64,000 nucleotides of DNA from Acidobacteriota bacterium. GTDB taxonomy: Bacteria > Acidobacteriota > Thermoanaerobaculia > Thermoanaerobaculales > Thermoanaerobaculaceae. This document shows positions 41,484 through 50,047 of this stretch, in pieces. A model generated the notes under the pieces. The model saw only the letters and a program-made list of their open reading frames with translations. It did no database searches and was not told where the DNA came from. Each line of letters begins with the position of its first letter. The first letter of the stretch is position 1. The stretch is taken from the NCBI GenBank assembly GCA_016213675.1, contig JACQZW010000033.1:62001-126000 (forward strand), written 5' to 3'. The translations under genes were made by a program, and so were the position numbers.

Positions 41484-43103
41484 TCACTGCTCCATCACCA
41501 AGGCCACCACGGCCGGGCGGCGGCGGGTGCGGCGGCGCAGCTCGCTGCGGAGCCACGCCGTCATTGTACTGCGCAGCCAGTCGGGGTCGTGGCGGGCGAC
41601 CGGTGTGGCGCGGCCGATCTCGGCCGCCAGGCCGGCGGCCAGCGACGCCAGGGTGTCGCCGTCGAGCTCGAGGCCGTGGGTGTGGAGTTGGGGCGGCGCC
41701 GGTGGCTCGGCGGCGCCGCGAGCGCAGCACAACACGGCCACGACCATGCCTTCCTGGGCCATGATCCGGCGGTGCCGCAGCGTCGCGGGGTCGAGCACCT
41801 CCTCGCCGACGTCGGCGAGGAGGACACGGCCCACGCCGCGCTTCTCGCCGGTGGCCTCGACCATCTCGCCCTGCCACGTCACCTCGTCCCCGTTCTCGAC
41901 GAGCAGCGTCCGGGCGCCGTGGCGCGCCGCCAGCTCGGCAACCGCGGCGAGATTCCTGCGCCGTCCGTGAACCGGGACGACCCAGGTCGGGGCGAGCAGC
42001 TCGACGAGCCGATCCAGCTCCGCACGGTGCGGGTGGCCCGAGGCGTGGATCGGCGCCTCTGCCGCCGTGACGACGTGGGCCCCGCGGCGCACGCAGTGGT
42101 CGAAGTAGTGCGCCAGGCGGCGCTCGCTGCCGGGAATCGCGCGGGCGGCGTGGAGCACGAGGTCGCCCGGCGCGAGCTGAAAGCCGGACAGCACGTCGAC
42201 TGCCAGGCGGGAGAACGCCGAGCCCGGCTCGCCCTGCGACCCGGTGGCGATGAGCAGGAGGCGGTCGCGCGGGATCTCCGCCAGCTCACGGGCCGGGCGG
42301 AGCAGCCCGGGCGGGAGCCCGAGGCCGCCCTCGATCGCCTGGAGGCGGAGCGACTCGACGAGCCCGCGGCCAACCGGCACGGCGACGCGGCCGGCGTGGA
42401 GCGCCGCCATCGCGAGCTGCCGCACTCGGCCGAGGTGCGAGGCGAACGTTACCGCGACCACGGCGCCGCGCGCGGTCCGCACCAGCTCGGCCAGGGTCTC
42501 GCCGACCGTTCCCTCGTCCGGCGGCGCCTGCTCGACGAGGGCGTTGGTCGAGTCGAGGAAGAGCACGCCGACGCCGTCCGCGCCCCAGGCAGCCAGGCGT
42601 TCGGCCGGGGTCACCTCGCCGAGCGCCGACGTCGCCAGCCGCAGGTCGGTCGCGACGACCAGCCGTCCGGCCGGGCCGCCGACTCGCAGCGCCAGGGTGC
42701 CGGGAATCGAGTGCGACACCGGGAGCGCGTCGACCTCGAAGGCGCCGAGCCGGACCGGCCGGTCGCCGGTCAGCTCGCGGACCTCGGCCTCCACGCCGTC
42801 CACCGCCGGGGCCCCAGCCCGCGCGAGCGTGACCCGGCTTCCCCACACCGCCGCCTCGGGCGCGGCCTCGCGCAGCAGCCACAGCCCCTTGGCGTGGTCG
42901 TCGTGGCCGTGCGTGAGGATCACGTGCTGGGGCAGGAGCTCGCCGAGAGCGCCGAAGTCCGGCACCTCGTAGGCGACGCCGAACGGCTCGAGGTCGGAGA
43001 ACGCGGCGCCGGCGTCGACGAGGACGCGGCTGTCGGCGCCGTCGTCGAGCAGCAGCGCGTTCGCGCCGAACTCGCCGAGCCCACCGAGGCCGACCAGCCG
43101 CAC
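41484..43103 (-). CDS. rnj: RNase J-type metallo-beta-lactamase ribonuclease
   Basis: 539 residues from the GTG at 43103, two bases after rsmA. The zinc motif is H65-G-H67-D-D69-H70 (LTHGHDDHAKG), with further ligands in LPVSHSIPGTL and a beta-CASP region (GSQGEPGSAFSRLA, IHASGHPHRAELDRLVELLAPTWVVPVHG). RNase J has 5'-3' exo- and endonuclease activity in RNA turnover. The C-terminal domain is short, so it is near the lower size for the family. Confidence 0.92.
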   Translation of the reverse strand: MRLVGLGGLGEFGANALLLDDGADSRVLVDAGAAFSDLEPFGVAYEVPDFGALGELLPQHVILTHGHDDHAKGLWLLREAAPEAAVWGSRVTLARAGAPAVDGVEAEVRELTGDRPVRLGAFEVDALPVSHSIPGTLALRVGGPAGRLVVATDLRLATSALGEVTPAERLAAWGADGVGVLFLDSTNALVEQAPPDEGTVGETLAELVRTARGAVVAVTFASHLGRVRQLAMAALHAGRVAVPVGRGLVESLRLQAIEGGLGLPPGLLRPARELAEIPRDRLLLIATGSQGEPGSAFSRLAVDVLSGFQLAPGDLVLHAARAIPGSERRLAHYFDHCVRRGAHVVTAAEAPIHASGHPHRAELDRLVELLAPTWVVPVHGRRRNLAAVAELAARHGARTLLVENGDEVTWQGEMVEATGEKRGVGRVLLADVGEEVLDPATLRHRRIMAQEGMVVAVLCCARGAAEPPAPPQLHTHGLELDGDTLASLAAGLAAEIGRATPVARHDPDWLRSTMTAWLRSELRRRTRRRPAVVALVMEQ

Positions 43104-43105
43104 CG

Positions 43106-43900
43106 TCAGGCCTCGCCCTCGGCCGACGGCAGCGCCTCCGCGAGCGAGAGCCAGTCGGCCCAGGTCAGCTCCTGAGGGCGGACCCCGTCGCCGCGGCCGA
43201 GGCCGGCGAGGGCACCGGCGACCAGCCGCGGCTCGACCGCCGAGGCGAGCGCGTTCGCGAGCTTCTTGCGCCGGTGCAAGAACGCCACCGACGCCAGGCG
43301 CAGGGCCCGCCGCGCGTGCTCGCCCGCGACGTCGGGCGGCCGCGTGCGGAGGCGGACCACGGCCGACGTCACCTTCGGTGGCGGGTTGAACGACCGCGCC
43401 GGGACCGTGAACAGCAGCTCCGCGTCGGCGAACGCCTCGACCTCGACCGACAGCACGCCCCGCTCGGTGTCGCCGGCCGGAGCGACCATGCGCTGCGCCA
43501 CCTCCCGTTGGACCATGACCACCAGCTCGGGAAAGAGGTCGTGGCGCGGCAGCAGGCGGCGGACGATGGCCGTGCCGACGCTGTACGGCAGGTTCGCCGC
43601 GACGAGCCACGGCCCGTCCGCGCCGAGCTCGTCGAGACCCGCGTCGAGGGCGTCGGCGTGGAGCACCTCGAGGCCGGCGGGCTCGCCGAGGCGTCGCGCC
43701 AGGCCCGCGGCCAGCCCCGGGTCGAGCTCCAGCGCCCGCACGCGCGGGAAGCGCCGGAGCAGCGGGATGGTCAGCGCGCCGCGACCGGGGCCGATCTCCA
43801 GCACCCGCGGAGGCTCGGCCGGGAGCGCCTCGACGATGGCCAGCGCGATGCGCTCGTCGCGCAGGAAGTGCTGCCCCAGCCGTTGTCGGTGCGTCCGCAC
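43106..43900 (-). CDS. rsmA: 16S rRNA dimethyladenosine transferase
   Basis: 264 residues from the GTG at 43900 (GGGAGG eight bases upstream). RLGQHFLRD, the SAM loop LEIGPGRGALT, the acidic ALELDPGLA, and NLPYSVGTAIVRRLL are diagnostic for KsgA. It dimethylates two adjacent adenines in helix 45 of 16S rRNA. First gene of a seven-gene leftward operon; it diverges from trxA. Confidence 0.96.
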   Translation of the reverse strand: MRTHRQRLGQHFLRDERIALAIVEALPAEPPRVLEIGPGRGALTIPLLRRFPRVRALELDPGLAAGLARRLGEPAGLEVLHADALDAGLDELGADGPWLVAANLPYSVGTAIVRRLLPRHDLFPELVVMVQREVAQRMVAPAGDTERGVLSVEVEAFADAELLFTVPARSFNPPPKVTSAVVRLRTRPPDVAGEHARRALRLASVAFLHRRKKLANALASAVEPRLVAGALAGLGRGDGVRPQELTWADWLSLAEALPSAEGEA

Positions 43901-43901
43901 G

Positions 43902-43930
43902 TTGCCGCCTCCCGCCCGCGCCCCTACAAT
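43902..43930 (+). promoter_or_regulatory. trxA promoter
   Basis: TTGCCG (43902-43907), a 17-base spacer and TACAAT (43925-43930). The expected start is near 43937, leaving a ~37-base leader before the trxA ATG. It lies in the 73-base divergent gap with rsmA. Confidence 0.6.
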
Positions 43931-43973
43931 AGCCGAGTTCGCGGGCGTCCGGCCCGCGCCTTCGGGGGTGAAC

Positions 43974-44300
43974 ATGGGTGGCAACGTGACCGTCGTGACG
44001 GATGCAACGTTCGAGTCCGAGGTGATCAACGCCGGCAAGCCGGCGCTGGTGGATTTCTGGGCGACCTGGTGCGGCCCGTGCCGGATGATCGCCCCCCACG
44101 TCGAGGCCCTGGCCACGGAGTACGCCGGCAAGGCCGTCGTGGCCAAGCTCGACGTCGATTCCAACAAGCAGTGGGCGACGAAGTACGGGATCCAGTCGAT
44201 CCCCACGCTGCTGTTCTTCAAGGACGGCAAGATGGTCGACCGCGTGGTCGGCGCCGTCAACGCCAACGTCCTCAAGGAAAAGCTGTCCGCCCTGCTGTGA
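43974..44300 (+). CDS. trxA: Thioredoxin
   Basis: 108 residues. The active site WCGPC (Cys33, Cys36) lies in LVDFWATWCGPCRM, followed by VAKLDVDSN, the cis-Pro loop SIPTLLFF and a C-terminal helix. Full-length cytoplasmic disulfide reductase. The ATG at 43974 follows GGGGGTG. Confidence 0.97.
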   Translation: MGGNVTVVTDATFESEVINAGKPALVDFWATWCGPCRMIAPHVEALATEYAGKAVVAKLDVDSNKQWATKYGIQSIPTLLFFKDGKMVDRVVGAVNANVLKEKLSALL

Positions 44301-44374
44301 GGCCGTCTGCACGGCAACGTGGGCATCGACAGAAGCCGACAGCCCGGGCGGGCCGCTTCCTCGAGGAAGTACGC

Positions 44375-44411
44375 GTCATTGCGAGGAGGCCGAAGGCCGA
44401 CGAAGCAACCC
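44375..44411. repeat. Interspersed repeat, GTCATTGCGAGGAG type
   Basis: GTCATTGCGAGGAGGCCG, then AAGGCCGACGAAGCAACCC. It is related to 12468-12503 and lies between trxA and the next gene. The reading frame of the hydrolase is open through it, but conserved sequence starts only after it. Confidence 0.6.
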
Positions 44412-44453
44412 CGGCGCGCTTGGAGATTCGTCGGACTCGACCGCGCTGAGCCT

Positions 44454-45269
44454 GTGACCTCTGCCCCCTCGCCCACCGTCACCACCTTCGTCGGCCCCGG
44501 CGGTCCGGTCGCATACGAGCGGTGGGGCGACGGCGGGCCGCCGCTCCTCCTGCTCGCCGGCCTCGGCTCCCGGGCGCGACTGTGGGGCGAGCTGCCCCGG
44601 CTGCTTGCGGGCAAGTTCACCGTCCTCGCACCCGACAACCGCGGGGTCGGCGGCTCCCGCGGCGGCGCCCCGTTCACGGTCGACGGCGCCGCCGAGGACG
44701 CCGTCGCCGTCGTCCGCCACGCCGGATTCGCGTCGGCCAGTGTGCTCGGTGTCTCCATGGGCGGGCTCATCGGCTGCGCGATGGCGGCCGGCCACGCCGG
44801 AACCACCGACCGGCTCGTCGTCGCGTCGTGCGGTGCGCGCCTGACCCCTTCGCACCGCCGCGTGCTCCGATTCTTCGAGCTCGTCCTCACCCGACTGTCC
44901 CCCGCCGAGGCGGCCGAAGCCCTGATGGCGTTCGCCTTCGGCGCCTCGTTCGCCGACCGCTACCCGGGCTTCGTCGACCAGGCCGCGCGGCTGTGGACGC
45001 TCGACCCCGACGACCTCCCCGGCGCGTTGCAGCAGATCGAGCACCTGCGCTCCGGCTGGGACCTCCGCCCGCTCCTCGCCCGCGTCGCCTGCCCCACCCT
45101 CGTCCTCGCCGGCGAGCTCGACCCGCTCGTCGCCTCCTCGACCACCCGCGAGCTCGCCGCCGCCATCCCGGAAGCGCGCTTCCGCGAGGTCCCCGACGCC
45201 GCCCATTCGGTCCTCGCCGAGGGAGGCGCCGCATTGCTCAACGAGGTCGTCGAGTTCTTGAACGTCTGA
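44454..45269 (+). CDS. Alpha/beta-hydrolase
   Basis: 271 residues from the GTG at 44454; upstream codons run through a repeat and are unlikely to be translated. LLLAGLGSRARLW (oxyanion), GVSMGGLIG (nucleophile Ser), AGELDPLV (Asp) and DAAHSVLAEGG (His) complete the triad. It resembles 3-oxoadipate enol-lactonase-type and related hydrolases; the substrate is unknown. Confidence 0.85.
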   Translation: MTSAPSPTVTTFVGPGGPVAYERWGDGGPPLLLLAGLGSRARLWGELPRLLAGKFTVLAPDNRGVGGSRGGAPFTVDGAAEDAVAVVRHAGFASASVLGVSMGGLIGCAMAAGHAGTTDRLVVASCGARLTPSHRRVLRFFELVLTRLSPAEAAEALMAFAFGASFADRYPGFVDQAARLWTLDPDDLPGALQQIEHLRSGWDLRPLLARVACPTLVLAGELDPLVASSTTRELAAAIPEARFREVPDAAHSVLAEGGAALLNEVVEFLNV

Positions 45270-45273
45270 GAAG

Positions 45274-45308
45274 ACACGGGACAGGGAACGGGGGACGGGG
45301 GACAGACC
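45274..45308. repeat. GGGGGACGGGGGACA repeat
   Basis: ACACGGGACAGGGAACGGGG and following GGACGGGGGACAG units, period 7-8. It is the inverse of 20931-20950. Located just after the hydrolase stop. Confidence 0.55.
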
Positions 45309-45436
45309 CCCAGCCAACCCGCGAGAAGGAAGAGCCGGCCCGCGGACGGTTTCACACCGCGTTCACGAGAAGCGCATAGAATCACCACGGTGCAAAGCAC
45401 AACGACTGACAGCGCGGACGGAAGCGGAGGAAGGCC

Positions 45437-46330
45437 ATGATTCTGGTGCTGAGCGTGATCGTGTTCGCCGTTGCTCTGCTCGCGGCGCGCGCCGCCCGCG
45501 GTGCGGCCCGCGAGGAACGGTACGAGGCGGTGTCGAAGGGTGCCGGCGCTGCCGCCACCTTGGTGGCGGGTCTGGCGGCGCTCCTCGCCCTCTCGCAGTT
45601 CTTCACCGTCATCCCGGCCGGCCACGTCGGCGTCGTCGACTTCTTCGGGAGTGTGTCCTCGACGAGCCTCAAGGCGGGCATCAACATGCGGAACCCGCTG
45701 GCCAGGATCGTCAAGATGTCGGTGAAGACCCAGGAGCTCAAGGAGGTCATGGACGTCCCGTCGAAGGAGGGCCTGACCGTCCAGCTCGAGGTCAGCGCGA
45801 TCTACCACCTCGACCCCGAGCGCGCGCCCGAAATCTACAAGACCGTCGGCCCGAACTACGTCGAGGTGATCCTCGAGCCGCAGTTCCGCTCCGTAGCGCG
45901 CGGCGTCACCGCCGGCTTCGAGGCCAAGGCGCTGTACACCTCCGAGCGCGAAATGCTTGCCGAGATCATCCTCAAGGACATCCAGCGGCAGGTCGGAACA
46001 CGGGGCGTCACCGTGGAGGCCACTCCGCTGCGTCGCGTCGGCCTACCCCCTGGCCTCACCCAGGCGATCGAGGAGAAGCTGCGCGCCGAGCAGGAGAGCC
46101 AGCGCATGCAGTTCGTGCTCCTCAAGGAGAAGCAGGAGGCGGAGCGCAAGCGGATCGAGGCGCAGGGCATCGCCGACTTCCAGGAGATCGTCACCAAGGG
46201 CATCTCCGAGCCGCTGCTGCGCTGGAAGGGCATCGAGGCGACCGAGAAGATCGCCCAGTCGCCCAACGCCAAGGTGATCGTCATCGGCGCCGGCAAGGAC
46301 GGCCTGCCGCTGATCCTGGACACCAAGTAG
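45437..46330 (+). CDS. Prohibitin-family (SPFH/Band 7) membrane protein
   Basis: 297 residues; GGAGGAAGG precedes the ATG. Two N-terminal hydrophobic segments (ILVLSVIVFAVALLAARAA and ATLVAGLAALLALSQFF) are followed by the SPFH domain (FTVIPAGHVGVVDFFGSV...) and a long coiled coil (AIEEKLRAEQESQRMQFVLLKEK). It ends in IVIGAGKDGLPLILDTK. Such proteins form ring scaffolds in the membrane and often regulate FtsH-type proteases. A possible -10 (TAGAAT, 45377-45382) lies upstream without a good -35. Confidence 0.88.
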   Translation: MILVLSVIVFAVALLAARAARGAAREERYEAVSKGAGAAATLVAGLAALLALSQFFTVIPAGHVGVVDFFGSVSSTSLKAGINMRNPLARIVKMSVKTQELKEVMDVPSKEGLTVQLEVSAIYHLDPERAPEIYKTVGPNYVEVILEPQFRSVARGVTAGFEAKALYTSEREMLAEIILKDIQRQVGTRGVTVEATPLRRVGLPPGLTQAIEEKLRAEQESQRMQFVLLKEKQEAERKRIEAQGIADFQEIVTKGISEPLLRWKGIEATEKIAQSPNAKVIVIGAGKDGLPLILDTK

Positions 46331-46564
46331 GGTTGCCCACCCGCCCCACCGCCCAGGCTTGCCCGCCCGCCCCTCCAACCAGGGTTGCCCACCACCCACC
46401 CAACCAGGGTTGAAGGGTTGAGCCTGCGACTTGTAAGAGTCTTGCCTCCTCCGGGTCTCACCCCTGGGCGGCTGGGTGGGCGGGCACCCCTGGCCGGACG
46501 GGAGGGTGGGCACCCCTGGCCGGGGGGGCGGAAGGGCAACCCTGGTCGGGTGGGTGTGGGGGGG
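46331..46564. repeat. Inverted array of ~26-bp CCAGGGTTGCCC units with a terminal G4 motif
   Basis: Left arm: three units of GGTTGCCC-(C/A-rich)-CAACCAG spaced 25-27 bases. Right arm: the inverse, three units around GGGCACCCCTGGCC and GGGCAACCCTGGTC. A ~50-base centre separates them. The whole could fold as one long hairpin. The end (46548-46564) is GGGTGGGTGTGGGGGGG, a G-quadruplex pattern in the channel gene's sense strand, 25 bases before its start. No gene is seen here. Confidence 0.6.
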
Positions 46565-46589
46565 CGTGCAGGCCTGCTAGAGTTGGTCC

Positions 46590-47603
46590 GTGCAGTCGCG
46601 ACTCGCCCGCTCGGCCGCGCTTCTCGCTGCGATCTTCGCAGGCGGCACCGTCGGCTACAAGGTCATCGAGGGCGCGAGCTGGTGGGACTCCTTCTACATG
46701 ACCGTCATCACAATCACGACGGTCGGCTATCGCGAGGTGTTCCCGCTCTCGCGCGCTGGTGAGGCGTTCACCATCGCGCTTCTGCTCTCCGGTATCGGCA
46801 TCCTCCTCCTCGTCGCCACCGACATCGGCAGGACGGTGATCGAGGGCGAGTTCCGGACGCTCTACGGGCAGGCTCGGAGGTCACGCATGATGGAACGTCT
46901 CACGGGCCACGAGATCGTCTGCGGGTGGGGACGGATGGGCCAGGCCGTCGTCGACGAGCTGCGCCGCAGCGGCCGCGCGGTGGTCGTGGTCGAACGACTC
47001 CAAGACAAGATCAGGCGGCTCCAGGAGCTCGACGTCCCTGCCGTCCTGGGCGACGCGACCTCGGAGGCCACCCTGCGCGCCGCCGGCGTCGACCGCGCCC
47101 GCGGCCTGGTCGCCTGCCTCAACGACGACGCGCACAACGTCTACACCGTGCTGACCGCCCGCTCGCTCAACCCCCGGCTGTTCATCGTCGCGCGCGCCGG
47201 CGAGGAGGGCGCGGAGGCGCGCATCCTCCGCGCCGGCGCCGACCGCGCGGTCAACCCCTACCACCACGGCGGCGTGCGCCTCGCGCACCAGCTCGTCAAG
47301 CCGACGGTGGTCGACTTCCTGGACTTTTCCCTCGGGCCGGCCGAGGGCATCGGCCTCCAGCTCGAGCAGATCAGGCTGGACGCCTCGAGCTCCCTGGTCG
47401 AGCGGACCCTGGCCGAGATCGACCTGCGCCGGCGCTGCGGCGTCGGGGTCGTCGCGGTGCAGCGCGGCACGACGCTGTTCCCCAACCCCGAGTCGAACCT
47501 GCGTCTGGTCGAGAACGACGTGCTCGTCGTCCTCGGCTCGAAGCAGCAGCTCGAGTCGTTCGAAGAGGTCGTCGGCGCCGCGTGCGGCGCGAAGGGGGGC
47601 TGA
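46590..47603 (+). CDS. Potassium channel-like protein with RCK (TrkA-N/TrkA-C) domains
   Basis: 337 residues from a GTG. Two membrane helices flank a pore loop, TVITITTVGYREVFPLS. The selectivity filter reads TVGYR rather than TVGYG. The cytoplasmic part has a Rossmann RCK_N (VCGWGRMGQAVVDELRRSG, GDATSEATLRAAG) and an RCK_C ending VLVVLGSKQQLESFEE. This is a ligand-gated K+ channel layout. Start codon and fold are clear; ion preference is less sure because of the Arg. Confidence 0.85.
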   Translation: MQSRLARSAALLAAIFAGGTVGYKVIEGASWWDSFYMTVITITTVGYREVFPLSRAGEAFTIALLLSGIGILLLVATDIGRTVIEGEFRTLYGQARRSRMMERLTGHEIVCGWGRMGQAVVDELRRSGRAVVVVERLQDKIRRLQELDVPAVLGDATSEATLRAAGVDRARGLVACLNDDAHNVYTVLTARSLNPRLFIVARAGEEGAEARILRAGADRAVNPYHHGGVRLAHQLVKPTVVDFLDFSLGPAEGIGLQLEQIRLDASSSLVERTLAEIDLRRRCGVGVVAVQRGTTLFPNPESNLRLVENDVLVVLGSKQQLESFEEVVGAACGAKGG

Positions 47604-47604
47604 G

Positions 47605-48384
47605 ATGCGGCTGTGCCGCGTGGACGTCGCAGGGAGTCCCAGTTGGGCCGCGGTCGAGGACGACCTGGTCCGGCTGCTGGCCGGGAAGCCGTGGGAGACC
47701 CTCGACACGGTGGGCGGCGCGATACCCCTCGCCGCGGTCCGCCTCCTCCCCCCGTGCGAGCCGACGAAGATCGTCTGCATCGGCCTCAACTACCGCGCCC
47801 ACGCCGCCGAGATGGGCAAGGAGCTCCCCGCCGAGCCGCTCATTTTCCTGAAGGCGCCGTCCGCGCTCCTCTCCCCCGGCGGCACGGTCGAGCTGCCGGA
47901 GCAGTCGCAACAGGTCGAGCACGAGGGCGAGCTCGCGGTGGTCATCGGCCGGACCGCCCGGAACGTGACACCGGCCGATGCGCCGGCCCACGTCCTCGGC
48001 TACACCTGCGCCGACGACGTGACCGCCCGCGACATCCAGCGCCGCGAGAAGGTCTACGCGCGGGCCAAGGGGTTCGACACCTTTTGTCCCGTCGGTCCCT
48101 GGCTCGAGACGGCGATCGCCGACCCCCAGGGGCTCGACGTGGAGCTCCGGGTGAACGGCGCCGTGCGGCAGCGCGGCTCGACGTCCGACATGATCTTCCC
48201 GGTCGCCGAGGCGATCGCCTTCATCTCGCGGATCATGACCCTGAACCCGGGCGATCTCATCTCGACGGGCACGCCCCCGGGCGTCGGCCCGCTCCAGGCG
48301 GGCGACCGGGTCGAGGTCGAGATCCCCGGAATCGGCGTGCTGCGCCACGGTGTGGCGGCCACCGGCCCAGGCATCGCGGGCTAA
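47605..48384 (+). CDS. Fumarylacetoacetate hydrolase-family protein
   Basis: 259 residues, starting one base after the channel gene. CIGLNYRAHAAEMGKELP, PLIFLKAPSALL, EHEGELAVVIGR (metal Glu residues), GYTCADDVTARDIQ, KGFDTFCPVGPW and STGTPPGVGP are the family signature (2-hydroxyhepta-2,4-diene-1,7-dioate isomerase, acylpyruvase or oxaloacetate decarboxylase type). Mg2+-dependent C-C hydrolase or decarboxylase of acylpyruvates. Confidence 0.92.
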   Translation: MRLCRVDVAGSPSWAAVEDDLVRLLAGKPWETLDTVGGAIPLAAVRLLPPCEPTKIVCIGLNYRAHAAEMGKELPAEPLIFLKAPSALLSPGGTVELPEQSQQVEHEGELAVVIGRTARNVTPADAPAHVLGYTCADDVTARDIQRREKVYARAKGFDTFCPVGPWLETAIADPQGLDVELRVNGAVRQRGSTSDMIFPVAEAIAFISRIMTLNPGDLISTGTPPGVGPLQAGDRVEVEIPGIGVLRHGVAATGPGIAG

Positions 48385-49367
48385 CCGAGCACCCAGGCGC
48401 CCACCGACAGGTAGACCGTGATCGTCGTAACGTCGGTGAGCGCCAGTGCGATGGGGCCTGCCGACAGCCTCGGATCGAGGCGCCGGGCGTGGATCGCGAA
48501 GGGGACCGTCAGGCCCAGGCCGGCCGCCACCACCAGCGTGAGGAAGATGCTCCCGCCGACGGCGAGCGCCTCGCCGGGGTTGCCGCGCCAGAGCGACACC
48601 ACCGCGCCGACGATCGCCCCGCACGACACCGCGAGCAGCGTCGCCGTCACCAGCTCGCGGCGGAGCGCGCCGGCGTAGCGCGCCAGGCTCGGGCGCTCGC
48701 GGTGGAGCGCCTGGACGGCGACCGTCAGGGTCTGGACGCAGACCGATTCGGCGAGCCCGAGCACCAGCGTGAGGAAGAACGCCAGGACGATGCTGCCTGC
48801 CAGCGTCGTTTGGTACAGGCCGGCGATGAGGGCGCACGCCGTGCCGCCGGAGATGGTCGCGAGGAGCCACGGGAAGCGAAGCCGGAAGGCGGCCAGCGGC
48901 GAGGCCCGCCGCACGTCCGACACCCGGAAGCCGATGGTCTCGAAGAGGTCCTCGACCTCCTGGCGCTCGGCCAGGTCGAACACCTCGTCGGTGAACACGC
49001 TGACGTCGACGACCCCGACGACCCGATTCTCGGCGTCCACCACCGGCAGCGCGAGGTACCTGTGGGTGGCGAAGAGCTCGCACGCCTCAAACACGGTCGC
49101 GTCGGAGGGCAATGCGACCGTGCGCCTCACCATGACGTCGCGCAGCGGGCTATCGAGCGCGGCCGTGAGCAGACGGCGGGTGGGCACGACGCCGACCAAC
49201 CGCCTCTCGGCATCCACGACGTAGAAGTAGACGATCCGCTCGCCGAGGCCGTGCTGCCGGATCGAGGCCAGCGCCTCCTCGACCGTCGACCCGTCGAGGA
49301 GGAGCGGGACGTCCGACTGCGCGAACTCCGCCACCAGCCGGCTGCCGAGCTCCTCCGCGTCTCTCAC
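48381..49367 (-). CDS. MgtE-type Mg2+ transporter lacking the MgtE_N domain
   Basis: About 328 residues from the GTG at 49367 (VRDAEELGSRLV); an upstream in-frame start is possible but adds unconserved sequence. Two CBS domains (~20-145: VVDAERRLVGVVPTRRLL, VVDAENRVVGVVDVS) are followed by the five-helix pore domain (FRLRFPWLLATISGGTACALIAGLYQ, TLVLGLAESVCVQTLTVAVQAL, LALTDVTTITVYLSVGAWVLG) with the conserved pore Asp. Typical MgtE (~450 residues) begins with a ~130-residue superhelical N domain that is missing. Converges with the FAH gene, overlapping by four bases. Confidence 0.85.
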   Translation of the reverse strand: MRDAEELGSRLVAEFAQSDVPLLLDGSTVEEALASIRQHGLGERIVYFYVVDAERRLVGVVPTRRLLTAALDSPLRDVMVRRTVALPSDATVFEACELFATHRYLALPVVDAENRVVGVVDVSVFTDEVFDLAERQEVEDLFETIGFRVSDVRRASPLAAFRLRFPWLLATISGGTACALIAGLYQTTLAGSIVLAFFLTLVLGLAESVCVQTLTVAVQALHRERPSLARYAGALRRELVTATLLAVSCGAIVGAVVSLWRGNPGEALAVGGSIFLTLVVAAGLGLTVPFAIHARRLDPRLSAGPIALALTDVTTITVYLSVGAWVLG

Positions 49368-49487
49368 ACGGTTCAGTCTACCCGACAGAAAGGACTCGAC
49401 AGCGCACCGGGGCTCGCCCCCGGCGAGCTCCAAGACCAAGACCGCAGGCAGCGGCCGGCAGTGGCGGCACCCGCATCTGCACCGGGC

Positions 49488-49519
49488 AAGAGGCCGGCCG
49501 CCCGCGGGCGGCCGCTACA
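49488..49519. repeat. Palindromic interspersed repeat GGCCGCCCGCGGGCGGCC
   Basis: The second copy of the palindrome found after trpA (20876-20907), with the same flanks (AGGCCGG before, GCTAC after). Confidence 0.6.
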
Positions 49520-49697
49520 TATCCATCCCGGTAGGTCGTCGGGCCTCGCCGACTGGGACACGTCCACCAGCAGGAAGGAGTTTCGGAAACCAGAAGGCGG
49601 GAGCCGGCCCCGGGTGGGGGCGCGAAGACGCGCGGAGGCGAATTCACTTCGCCGGAGCGCGGGGGGCCCGGGGGGCTTAGCCGGCGGGGGAATGGGA

Positions 49698-49717
49698 GGG
49701 GGGCCGGCGGGCCCCCC
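49698..49717 (-). terminator. Terminator of tRNA-Cys
   Basis: On the minus strand GGGGGGCC-CGCC-GGCCCCCC, an 8-bp stem with a four-base loop, followed by TCCCATTCCCC; it starts seven bases after the tRNA 3' end. Confidence 0.75.
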
Positions 49718-49724
49718 GCATTGA

Positions 49725-49799
49725 TGGAGGCGACGAGCGGATTCGAACCGCTGAATGAGGGCTTTGCAGGCCCCTGCCTTACCACTTGGCTACGTCGCC
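49725..49799 (-). tRNA. tRNA-Cys (GCA)
   Basis: 75 bases with encoded CCA. Acceptor stem GGCGACG / CGTCGCC, discriminator T, anticodon loop CTGCAAA (anticodon GCA), and T-loop GGTTCGAATCC. All four cloverleaf arms are present. A promoter and a terminator flank it. Confidence 0.96.
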
Positions 49800-49808
49800 G
49801 CGGGAGGG

Positions 49809-49837
49809 AGTCTAGAGGCACGCGCCGGAGGTGTCAA
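49809..49837 (-). promoter_or_regulatory. tRNA-Cys promoter
   Basis: On the minus strand TTGACA (49837-49832), 17-base spacer, TAGACT (49814-49809), ending ten bases before the tRNA 5' end. Confidence 0.85.
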
Positions 49838-50001
49838 CGCACGTCGCCCCTCTTGCGGCTCGGCCTGAACCGGACTTCCGGCGGCAAACCAAGCCGGGGA
49901 TCGGATCGGGGGGCCTGCGACCGGCGGAGGCGGGTGCCGGGCGGCGGCGCGACAACGACGCGAAGGGCGATTGCGGGAGCGCCGCGCTCGCTCGCTCGCA
50001 G

Positions 50002-50047
50002 GGGGGTCAATACTTCTGTCGCCAGGGGGTCAGTTTCTGCTGTCGCC
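50002..50047. mobile_element. Possible insertion-sequence end remnant
   Basis: Two direct repeats with 23-base period: GGGGGTCAATACTTCTGTCG and GGGGGTCAGTTTCTGCTGTC, each followed by GCC. Multiple short terminal repeats starting GGGGGTCA are typical of IS21-family ends. No transposase gene or opposite end is seen, so this would be a relic. Confidence 0.3.

Noticed and set aside
44319-44453. An N-terminal extension of the alpha/beta-hydrolase
   Set aside because: The open frame includes an interspersed DNA repeat and encodes Arg/Ser-rich sequence absent from the fold.
46331-46564. CRISPR-like array before the channel gene
   Set aside because: The units are nearly contiguous and arranged as an inverted pair, not direct repeats with spacers.
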